Shown here piece by piece: positions 1-5,068 of a stretch of DNA of 5,068 bases. The stretch is from Clostridiales bacterium (GTDB lineage Bacteria > Bacillota > Clostridia > Oscillospirales > Ruminococcaceae). A program made the position numbers and the translations under genes. The notes below the pieces were generated by a model. The model did not search any database, had not been told where the DNA came from, and saw only the letters and a list, made by a program, of their open reading frames with translations. Positions within the stretch are counted from its first letter, which is position 1, and each line of letters starts with the position of its first letter. The DNA lies in NCBI GenBank assembly GCA_012800685.1, contig JAAZIT010000285.1:1-5068 (forward strand), given 5' to 3'.

Positions 1-632
1 CCACAAGCTGAAATTTCGAGTGCCCTTTTTGTTGACTCTTGTCCCTTTACATCAGCAAAATCTAAATCCCCAAAATAGTCCGTCGCCTCTGGAGTATACA
101 TTCCCATAGTTCGTGGGCTTTCCTCGCCATTTGCGAATTGAACAAATTCCCTTAACGTCTTTACTCCAACAACCTCTATACCACTAACAACAGAGCCCTC
201 ACGGCCATTGCTAAAGGGCACATAAATTCTTTTAATACCCTGTTCCTTAGCTTTTATAACCATAGGCAGGACACCCTTTACAGCTCTTACCTCTCCATTT
301 AAAGAAAGCTCTCCAACAAAAGCTGTTTTATCAATAGCATTTTCTGAAATCATTTGGTTTATTTGTAAAAGAGCCACTGCTATTGCAAAATCATAGGTTG
401 AACCCATTTTCTTTATGTCGGCAGGAGCAAGATTTATCATTAAACTCGCTAATGGAAACTTAAATTCGCTTGTTCTAAAGGCTGATTTTATGCGTTCTCT
501 ACTCTCCCTCACAACCATATCACCTTGTCCCACTATATCAAATGAGGGAAGTCCCTTGCTAGATTCAATTTCTACAAAAACAGGAAATGCATTTAACCCA
601 ACTAGTCCAACACTGTTAATTCTTGAGAACAC
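1..632 (-). CDS. comM: ComM/YifB-family AAA+ ATPase (Mg-chelatase-like), N-terminal part, cut by the window edge
   Basis: The visible 210 residues are the N-terminal part of a protein that is usually about 500 aa. Residues about 18-140 form the Lon-protease-like (S5-fold) ChlI domain, with LPSFDIVG near residue 28, VRESRERIKSAF at 41-52, NLAPADIKK at 67-75 and GELSLNGEVRAVKG at 107-120. The Mg-chelatase AAA+ domain begins near residue 191 (DFADVKGQES). The Walker A and B motifs lie past the edge and cannot be checked. In Vibrio, ComM is a hexameric helicase that drives branch migration during natural transformation; the role of Firmicute members is less clear. The start is GTG at 632, with AGAGGGGA eight bases upstream. 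It overlaps the TAG stop of the hydrolase gene by one base (TAGTG), which suggests translational coupling. The family call is firm; the competence role is inferred by homology. Confidence 0.93.
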   Translation of the reverse strand, partial: MFSRINSVGLVGLNAFPVFVEIESSKGLPSFDIVGQGDMVVRESRERIKSAFRTSEFKFPLASLMINLAPADIKKMGSTYDFAIAVALLQINQMISENAIDKTAFVGELSLNGEVRAVKGVLPMVIKAKEQGIKRIYVPFSNGREGSVVSGIEVVGVKTLREFVQFANGEESPRTMGMYTPEATDYFGDLDFADVKGQESTKRALEISAC

Positions 633-1573
633 TAGATAATCCCCTCTCTTATCCCATTAGCAAAAGCGAGAATGTCGCTATATACCTCTTCTTTTTTTAT
701 TTCATTTAATATTTCATGCCTCATACCACTATATAGCTTAATTCTAACATTACAGTTTTTTGAAGAAAGCTTTCCAAATACCTTGTATACACCATCTCCA
801 AAAGCCCCAACAGGATCATCTTTACCAGATACAAGATATATAGGCAAGTCCTTTCTTATAGATGAATACCACTTAGAGTCAGAAACATAACCAAGAACCT
901 TTACTAAGTTTTCAACACCGTTTATAGTAAAGATAAAATTACAAAGCTTGTCCGCCTCATATTTTTTAACAACCGCCTCGTCCGATGAAATCCAGTCGTA
1001 TATAGTTTTGTTTCCAGTGATTCTGTTGTTGTATTTCCCGAATATCATATTGTCAATTTTTGCACTTCTGTGGCGCTCTCCATCTTTTTTCTTTGCAATG
1101 TCAAAAACAGAAAGCTGAGCACCTAAGCTGTGTGGAAAGCCTGCTGATGTTCCGCTAATAATGGCACCATCAATGCTTTTTCCATATCTAGTTATATAGG
1201 CTCTCGCCATAAAGCTTCCCATACTGTGCCCAAATAAAATGCACGGAAGATTAATATATTTTTGCTGTACTAAAGAATTAAGATAATAAAGGTCATTGAC
1301 ACAATGAACCCAGCCACGCTCTTCGCTAAAATAACCTAAATCTTCATCCCTTTCAACGCTTTTTCCGTGTCCTAAATGGTCGTTTCCACATAAAATCCAA
1401 CCATTATCTGTTAGGAATTCTGCAAAATGCTCATAGCGTTCAATGTACTCACACATTCCATGAGAAATTTGAATAATTCCCTTAATTTTTCCTGTTGGCT
1501 CATAAATATAATAGGCTATTTTACTTTTTTCATTTGAAGACAAATAACTCCCATTAATTTTTACATAACTCAC
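632..1573 (-). CDS. Alpha/beta hydrolase, serine aminopeptidase S33 / monoacylglycerol lipase-like
   Basis: This is a probably cytoplasmic esterase or lysophospholipase-like enzyme (COG2267/PldB type) of 313 aa, with no signal peptide or membrane segment. The oxyanion region is SHGMCEYIERY (38-48), matching the family's HGMxEHxxRY pattern. The nucleophile elbow is GHSMGS with Ser117, the acid is probably Asp253 in SGKDDPVG, and the catalytic His is His286 in RHEILNE. The natural substrate cannot be read from the sequence; acylglycerols or lysophospholipids are typical for the family. A GTG also exists at 1582, but the ribosome binding site would then abut it directly. The GTG at 1573 sits five bases after AGGGGTGA, so I chose it. 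The gene lies 34 bp after the nucleotidyltransferase gene and overlaps the comM-like start by one base, so it is probably in an operon. Confidence 0.9.
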   Translation of the reverse strand: MSYVKINGSYLSSNEKSKIAYYIYEPTGKIKGIIQISHGMCEYIERYEHFAEFLTDNGWILCGNDHLGHGKSVERDEDLGYFSEERGWVHCVNDLYYLNSLVQQKYINLPCILFGHSMGSFMARAYITRYGKSIDGAIISGTSAGFPHSLGAQLSVFDIAKKKDGERHRSAKIDNMIFGKYNNRITGNKTIYDWISSDEAVVKKYEADKLCNFIFTINGVENLVKVLGYVSDSKWYSSIRKDLPIYLVSGKDDPVGAFGDGVYKVFGKLSSKNCNVRIKLYSGMRHEILNEIKKEEVYSDILAFANGIREGII

Positions 1574-1578
1574 TTGTG

Positions 1579-1586
1579 TCACCCCT
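1579..1586 (-). promoter_or_regulatory. Ribosome binding site that decides the hydrolase start
   Basis: AGGGGTGA on the minus strand is followed by the five bases CACAA and then GTG at 1573. The GTG that would add three residues (1582) lies inside this site and leaves no spacer. The same layout (GGGTGA, five bases, start) occurs before speE, which supports the shorter protein. Confidence 0.6.
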
Positions 1587-1607
1587 AACTTTGTTTTGAA
1601 TTATATA

Positions 1608-2486
1608 CTAAATATCAGTTGCGTCGTCTTTAAGGTTTTTAACTCGTTCTAACCAAGACCTAGCATTCTCTGCTTCAACTTGGTTATATCTATAACCTAA
1701 CCGACTAGCCACATGATTTGCAACCTCATCAAATAAATCGCACATTATAAAAATGCTTGTCCAGATTTCTTCTATATCAGCCCCGCAATAGGTTTCTAAA
1801 AAACTTTTCCACTCATCACTTGGCAACCAGCGATACATATATTTTCCACATTTTCCAACACTAACTGAAAAATCTGTATCAAGACCAATCTTCCAAGATA
1901 GCATTTCTATAAGCTCAGGTCTTACATATTGGTTCAACATATCTAAAACATAGGGAACTTCTTCTCTCCAAAGTCCCTTGGCTAAGTTGTTTGTACACCA
2001 CCAAAACTCATTTGTATTGGCAGAAAATAATTCTTTGCTAGGCTTTTTAACCCAATAATCCACATCTGTTGACTCTTGAGCACCAGACAATAAATTATCC
2101 TTGTCAAGCAAAACCTTTATAAGCTTGTCATCTAAATACGTCCTCTTTGCAAATTCCACTTGGTTAACGTGTAAATCAAGACGATTGCCATCTGCAAATT
2201 GTATTAACCAGCCGTAGCTGTTTTTTATGTCATTTTCCATACCTAATAAAACAGTATTCTCATCAGGTTTTTGCATATAAAACCTCTCACCAAATACATC
2301 TATCCATTTTCCATCTTGGTAAAATTCTTTGATATCTTTTACAACATAAACCACATCATAGTCCTGAAAAATATTCTTTGGAACATTAGGATTGGTTCGA
2401 GAACCATTCATATAAACAGCACGAATACGTTCATCTTTTTGTGCAGTTCCAATAATCAAATCATACATTTCTTTTTCTGTTCTCAT
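1608..2486 (-). CDS. Aminoglycoside 6-adenylyltransferase, ANT(6)/AadK type
   Basis: The 292 aa protein resembles ANT(6) enzymes, which transfer AMP from ATP to the 6-hydroxyl of streptomycin and inactivate it. It opens like AadK/AadE (MRTEKEM, then DERIRAV). It then has the nucleotidyltransferase signature: GSR at 28-30, FQDYDVVY with Asp42 and Asp44 as metal ligands, and the third acidic residue Asp104 in NRLDLHV. DKLIKVLLDKD (about 120-130), VDYWVKKPS, NEFWW and LSWKIG follow, as in AadK and AadE. Length fits the family (284-302 aa). The start has a strong site, AAGGAGGG, just upstream. Base composition resembles the neighbours and no IS, integron or transposon sequence adjoins it, so it looks like an intrinsic chromosomal gene as aadK is in Bacillus subtilis. 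Whether it confers resistance is not shown. A weak promoter-like pair (TTCACA, 17 bases, GATATT; 2542-2514) lies in the 59 bp upstream. Confidence 0.9.
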   Translation of the reverse strand: MRTEKEMYDLIIGTAQKDERIRAVYMNGSRTNPNVPKNIFQDYDVVYVVKDIKEFYQDGKWIDVFGERFYMQKPDENTVLLGMENDIKNSYGWLIQFADGNRLDLHVNQVEFAKRTYLDDKLIKVLLDKDNLLSGAQESTDVDYWVKKPSKELFSANTNEFWWCTNNLAKGLWREEVPYVLDMLNQYVRPELIEMLSWKIGLDTDFSVSVGKCGKYMYRWLPSDEWKSFLETYCGADIEEIWTSIFIMCDLFDEVANHVASRLGYRYNQVEAENARSWLERVKNLKDDATDI

Positions 2487-2545
2487 ATACCCTCCTTGTC
2501 ATCTAACCATTTAAATATCTATCGTTTCATTTGTTTTGTGAAAAA

Positions 2546-3001
2546 CTAATACGACTTCCTATCTTTGTTTTTCATATACTGGTTAAAAAGCTCAAGGCAT
2601 TTTTCTCTGTCAAATTCTTGGCATATTGTTTGGTCATTTCCAATTATATTATAAAAAGCATTGTCCCTAAATCCTATTGACTCTGTATCATGACGGTTGC
2701 AGCCATAATAAACTCGACTTATATCTGCCCATAAAATTGCACCTAGACACATGGGACAAGGCTCGGCTGTGGTGTATATTTCAGCACCCTCAAGTGAAAA
2801 ACTTTTAATGTTTTTACAGGCATTACGAATAGCAGCAATCTCACCATGCATGGTAGGATCCTTGTCTTTAATGACGGTATTATGCCCACTTCCGATAACT
2901 TTTCCGTTAAGAACTATAACAGCACCAAAAGGTCCGCCGTCACCGTCCTTAATGCCCTTGTAAGCTTCCTCACAAGCCATCTCCATAAACCTTTTATCCA
3001 T
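2546..3001 (-). CDS. guaD: Guanine deaminase-like nucleoside/base deaminase (cytidine deaminase fold)
   Basis: This 151 aa zinc enzyme probably deaminates guanine to xanthine and ammonia in purine salvage. The zinc site is His52 and the proton shuttle Glu54 in MHGEIAAIRNAC, with Cys82 and Cys85 in EPCPMCLGAILWA. Other features match Bacillus subtilis GuaD (156 aa) as I recall it: GGPFGAVIV (22-30), Asn41 in GHN, DPTMHGE, GFRDNAFY with Asp113, and a last residue Tyr151. In GuaD the C-terminal segment swaps between subunits and its final tyrosine closes the active site. That makes GuaD a better fit than TadA, the tRNA A34 deaminase. Related deaminases acting on other bases cannot be excluded. 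The start ATG has GGAG seven bases upstream. It is the first gene after the putative terminator and promoter at 3060-3171 and probably heads the downstream block. Confidence 0.85.
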   Translation of the reverse strand: MDKRFMEMACEEAYKGIKDGDGGPFGAVIVLNGKVIGSGHNTVIKDKDPTMHGEIAAIRNACKNIKSFSLEGAEIYTTAEPCPMCLGAILWADISRVYYGCNRHDTESIGFRDNAFYNIIGNDQTICQEFDREKCLELFNQYMKNKDRKSY

Positions 3002-3059
3002 AAAATTACTCCATATATCTCTTAAAGCTTTTAGAAAGCCATAATCTATTATAAATCTT

Positions 3060-3088
3060 ATTATATCAACTTGTAGCGTATTTTAAAA
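3060..3088 (-). promoter_or_regulatory. Putative sigma-A promoter for the guaD block
   Basis: The minus strand carries TATAAT at 3065-3060, a perfect -10, preceded after 17 bases by TTTTAA at 3088-3083, a weak -35 that overlaps the T-run of the putative terminator. Transcription would begin near 3053 and give a leader of about 50 bases. That leader holds a short GCTTT/AAAGC hairpin (3039-3027) and then GGAG before the ATG. A second TATAAT (about 3053-3048) has no good -35. In DNA this AT-rich, such matches arise easily by chance. Confidence 0.4.
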
Positions 3089-3171
3089 AATAAAGTGAAA
3101 ATACTTATACTAATCCAAAGTATTTTAAATATTTAATAACTAATATATAGTATAGCATATATTTTCACTTT
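3085..3171 (-). terminator. Putative Rho-independent terminator after speB, with an AT-rich long-loop stem
   Basis: Nine bases after the speB stop, AAAGTGAAAATA (3171-3160) pairs perfectly with TATTTTCACTTT (3103-3092). Inside it, TATACTA (3154-3148) pairs with TAGTATA (3112-3106) across a small internal loop. A run of six T (3090-3085) follows after one A. The position and T-run fit a terminator. The low GC of the stem and the apical loop of about 35 bases weaken the call. Confidence 0.45.
3098..3126 (-). repeat. Short inverted repeat competing with the terminator stem
   Basis: AAAATACTT (3126-3118) and AAGTATTTT (3106-3098) form a nine-base perfect stem with an 11-base loop. It uses part of the 3' arm of the longer 3092-3171 stem, so both cannot form at once. 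A further GTATTTT at 3078-3084 on the plus strand could also pair with AAAATAC at 3098-3104. All arms are AT-rich, so chance is a real explanation. Confidence 0.45.
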
Positions 3172-3180
3172 TGGCGATTT

Positions 3181-4035
3181 TTATTTGTAAAAATATAGTA
3201 AGCTTTCTCTCAAAACCTTACATGCTAAAGCTGTTGATGCACCACTTTGGTCGTAATGTGGTGAAAGCTCATTTATATCAAATGCAACTATATTAAGCTT
3301 TGACAGGCTTTTCAAGGCTTTCGTTAGTTCTTTAAACGAAACTCCTCCAGCCTCTGGTGTTCCAGTTCCACAAAACTCACTTGGGTCTATTACGTCAAGG
3401 TCAAGCGTAAAATACACTGGCTTTCCCTTAAGCTTTTCGACAACTTCTTCAAGTCCATTAAAATCAAATTTATTCATGTATGTGTGGTCTTTTGCAAATT
3501 TAAATTCGTCTTTCTCACCACTTCTTATTCCAAACTGAAAAATACGTCCATCCCCTAAAATGTCGTGACAGCGCCTTATTACACAGGCATGAGAAAGCTC
3601 AACCCCCAAATAATTCTCCCTTAAATCAGCATGTGCGTCAAAGTGAATTATGTGAAGGTCTGGGTATTTTTCAGCTGTGGCTCTAACTGAACCTAGGGTA
3701 ACTAGATGCTCTCCACCTATCATGCATGGAATTTTTCCGTCAGCTAGAATTTCAGATGAAAAGGTATTTATTTGATTTAAAGCCTCCTCAGTACTTCCAA
3801 AAGGAAGCTCCAAATCACCGCAATCAAAAATCTTTATATCCTCTAAATCCTTGTCTTGATATGGTGAATATGTTTCAATTCCAAAGCTCTCGTTTCTCAT
3901 TGATGCTGATGCAAAGCGGGTACCAGGACGAAATGACGTAGTCGAATCAAAGGGCGCACCAAAAACAGCTATTTTACTCTCATCATAGCCATCGTCACAT
4001 CCTATAAACGTGTGATAATTCTTATCAATCTTCAC
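3181..4035 (-). CDS. speB: Agmatinase-family ureohydrolase
   Basis: The 284 aa protein belongs to the arginase/agmatinase fold and should hydrolyse agmatine to putrescine and urea in the cytoplasm. All six binuclear manganese ligands are present: His110 in GGEH, Asp133, His135 and Asp137 in DAHADLR, and Asp212 and Asp214 in DLDVIDP. TPEAGG (226-231) and the C-terminal FDINELSPHYD are typical of bacterial agmatinases. The start is GTG at 4035, with AAAGGAGAT eight bases upstream inside the end of speE. The next in-frame ATG is at residue 46, past conserved N-terminal sequence (GAPFD, about 26-30). The gene overlaps speE by 11 bp, so the two are probably translated together, in the same order as in Bacillus subtilis. 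A substrate of N1-aminopropylagmatine, as in some thermophiles, cannot be excluded from sequence alone. Confidence 0.95.
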   Translation of the reverse strand: MKIDKNYHTFIGCDDGYDESKIAVFGAPFDSTTSFRPGTRFASASMRNESFGIETYSPYQDKDLEDIKIFDCGDLELPFGSTEEALNQINTFSSEILADGKIPCMIGGEHLVTLGSVRATAEKYPDLHIIHFDAHADLRENYLGVELSHACVIRRCHDILGDGRIFQFGIRSGEKDEFKFAKDHTYMNKFDFNGLEEVVEKLKGKPVYFTLDLDVIDPSEFCGTGTPEAGGVSFKELTKALKSLSKLNIVAFDINELSPHYDQSGASTALACKVLRESLLYFYK

Positions 4036-4876
4036 TTTTTAGAATCTCCTTTACATTATTTGGAATTGCAAAGCAACCTCTATGCAAATCTGTGTTATAA
4101 TACTTTGTTTTAAGTCCAAGGCTTTTCCACTTTTCCTCTTGAAAATCATAGAGAGGATGAAGATTTTTTGAAGCAAACCCAAAGAGCCAGTGCCCTGAGG
4201 GATATGTTGGGATATGTGCCTGATATACCATAGATACTGGAAAAACACTTCCCAAACGCTTGTGAGTACGCTTAACCATGTCAACATAAGAATCATAATA
4301 AGTGCTTTCGTGTTGGTTAGTCAAAATTCCTTTGTCGGTAAGTGCTCTGTAACAATTTCCGTAAAATTCCTTAGTAAAAAGCCCCTCACCAGGTCCAAAA
4401 GGATCAGTAGAGTCAACTATTATAAGGTCGTATTCATTCTCTTTCTTGCGAACAAATTTAAGTCCGTCTTCAAAATAAAGGTGAAGTCGTGGATCGTCAA
4501 ATTTACAAGCTGTTTGTGGAAGATATTTCTTGCATACTTCAACAACCTGGTCGTCTATTTCAATCATGTCAATATGCTTAATGCTATTATATCGGCAAAG
4601 TTCACGAATTGTTCCGCCGTCACCAGCACCAATAACCAAAACACTTTTAATTTCTGGATTACAAGCCATAGGCACATGGACCATCATCTCGTGATAAATG
4701 TACTCGTCTTTCTCGGTTAGCATTATATAGCCGTCTAAGGTTAAAAATCTTCCGAACTCGTATGAATCGAAAATATCAATCTGCTGATAATAGCTTTTTC
4801 CAGTATAAAGCTGTTCCTTAATTTTAATTGAAAACTTTGCGTCCTTTGTATGATTTTCTGTAAACCATAGTTCCAT
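4025..4876 (-). CDS. speE: Polyamine aminopropyltransferase (spermidine synthase)
   Basis: The 283 aa enzyme transfers the aminopropyl group from decarboxylated SAM to putrescine, giving spermidine and methylthioadenosine. An N-terminal beta domain opens with MELWFTE, close to Bacillus subtilis SpeE (ELWYTE). The Rossmann methyltransferase-like domain carries GAGDGG (83-88), Glu106 in MIEID for the ribose, and DDPR with the following EDG. The catalytic loop is VDSTDPFGP with Asp155 and Asp158. The substrate-site YHEM (61-64), Q-x-E-S (188-191) and IPTYPSG (222-228) are all present. No key residue is missing and the length is normal. A GTG at 4885 would add three residues but overlaps the binding site AAGGGTGA; the ATG at 4876 lies five bases after it and matches the homologue's start. 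It is 26 bp downstream of an unidentified gene and overlaps speB. Confidence 0.95.
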   Translation of the reverse strand: MELWFTENHTKDAKFSIKIKEQLYTGKSYYQQIDIFDSYEFGRFLTLDGYIMLTEKDEYIYHEMMVHVPMACNPEIKSVLVIGAGDGGTIRELCRYNSIKHIDMIEIDDQVVEVCKKYLPQTACKFDDPRLHLYFEDGLKFVRKKENEYDLIIVDSTDPFGPGEGLFTKEFYGNCYRALTDKGILTNQHESTYYDSYVDMVKRTHKRLGSVFPVSMVYQAHIPTYPSGHWLFGFASKNLHPLYDFQEEKWKSLGLKTKYYNTDLHRGCFAIPNNVKEILKSED

Positions 4877-4881
4877 AAATT

Positions 4882-4889
4882 TCACCCTT
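4882..4889 (-). promoter_or_regulatory. Ribosome binding site that decides the speE start
   Basis: AAGGGTGA on the minus strand is followed by AATTT and then ATG at 4876. The alternative GTG at 4885 is part of this site. It repeats the arrangement seen before the hydrolase gene. Confidence 0.6.
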
Positions 4890-4902
4890 TCTGAATAAAT
4901 AA

Positions 4903-5068
4903 TTATTTAATGTCAAGCCCTAAAAGCTTTGCTAAACCACTAGCTTGATAGGGCGTAACTATTGCACCCTTAAGCTCCTGAAAGCTGTTTGAAACAATTA
5001 TTCCATCAATCTCCGATGATGTAAAATCAATTTTAAATAGTGGGGTTTTAAAAAAGCTTACCTGAGTA
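4903..5068 (-). CDS. Unidentified protein, C-terminal 54 residues only
   Basis: An open frame runs in from the window edge and stops at TAA (4905-4903), 26 bp before speE. It is too short for the ORF track cutoff but reads cleanly. The tail contains FKIDFTSSEIDGIIVSN, then GAIVTPYQASGLAKLLGLDIK at the very end. It alternates short hydrophobic strands with polar turns, as a soluble alpha/beta protein would; there is no membrane segment. I do not recognise the family. It does not look like the C-terminus of SpeD as I know it, nor clearly like an Orn/Lys/Arg decarboxylase. Its spacing and direction suggest co-transcription with speE-speB, so a polyamine-related role is possible but only by context. 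Confidence 0.6.
   Translation of the reverse strand, partial: TQVSFFKTPLFKIDFTSSEIDGIIVSNSFQELKGAIVTPYQASGLAKLLGLDIK

Noticed and set aside
415..639. Plus-strand open frame of 74 codons, and similar short ones at 672-890, 2271-2549, 2751-2963 and 3726-3941
   Set aside because: Each is opposite a minus-strand gene with intact family motifs, or runs a little past its end; none shows independent coding evidence.
1600..1605. TATAAT on the minus strand just upstream of the hydrolase gene
   Set aside because: No acceptable -35 lies 16-18 bases upstream (GACGAC is there), so it is most likely a chance match in AT-rich DNA.
1608..2486. A mobile resistance cassette around the ANT(6)-type gene
   Set aside because: No inverted repeats, integrase, transposase or composition shift are visible, and the flanking genes are closely packed and co-directional.
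2546..3001. tRNA-specific adenosine deaminase TadA
   Set aside because: The Asn41, GFRDNAFY and terminal-tyrosine features fit guanine deaminase better than TadA.
3002..3060. Purine riboswitch before guaD
   Set aside because: The leader after the putative promoter is only about 50 bases and has no three-way-junction layout or room for the aptamer.
3092..3171. Miniature transposon (MITE) with 12-bp terminal inverted repeats
   Set aside because: There is no target-site duplication at the ends, it is a single copy here, and its position right after a stop with a T-run is better explained by a terminator.
4051..4296. Minus-strand 81-codon frame inside speE
   Set aside because: It is the shifted frame of speE, which continues unbroken with conserved residues across the same stretch.
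4214..4720. A 168-codon open frame on the plus strand opposite speE
   Set aside because: It lies wholly antisense to a well-supported speE, has no convincing ribosome binding site, and its translation shows no recognisable domain. It is an overlap artefact of the AT-rich coding strand.

Overview
The window reads as an ordinary chromosomal stretch from a low-GC, anaerobic Firmicute of the Clostridia type. The evidence is AT-rich DNA, Firmicute-style Shine-Dalgarno (SD) sequences, frequent GTG starts, and relatives that are easiest to recognise in Bacillus and Clostridium. The species cannot be fixed from the sequence. All seven genes run on the minus strand, so the biological reading order is from high to low coordinates. 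There is no mobile element, CRISPR array, rRNA or tRNA, and no gene-free stretch over 300 bases.

Upstream block (5068 to 3181), polyamine synthesis. It holds the last 54 codons of a gene I do not recognise, then speE (aminopropyltransferase / spermidine synthase), then speB (agmatinase-family ureohydrolase). speE is 26 bp from the first gene, and speB overlaps the end of speE by 11 bp. Together SpeB and SpeE would turn agmatine and decarboxylated SAM into spermidine, normally through putrescine. The speE-speB order is the one known from Bacillus subtilis.

Spacer (3180 to 3002). This 179 bp AT-rich gap is the only sizeable non-coding DNA. It carries a 12-bp perfect inverted repeat ending in a T-run, read as the terminator of the polyamine operon. 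A plausible sigma-A promoter for the next block follows, and its -35 region overlaps the T-run.

Downstream block (3001 to 1). In order it holds a guanine deaminase-like cytidine-deaminase-fold enzyme (guaD type), a chromosomal ANT(6)/AadK-type aminoglycoside nucleotidyltransferase, an alpha/beta hydrolase of the serine aminopeptidase S33 / monoacylglycerol lipase group, and the N-terminal 210 residues of a ComM/YifB-family AAA+ protein cut by the window edge. Gaps are 59, 34 and -1 bp, so most or all may be co-transcribed, but no single pathway links them.

I found no convincing novel system. The points most worth a second look are the overlapping hairpins in the 3002-3180 spacer, the unidentified gene feeding into speE-speB, the intrinsic ANT(6)-type gene, and the full guanine deaminase active site, including a C-terminal tyrosine, in a protein that pipelines often label tRNA-adenosine or generic nucleoside deaminase.
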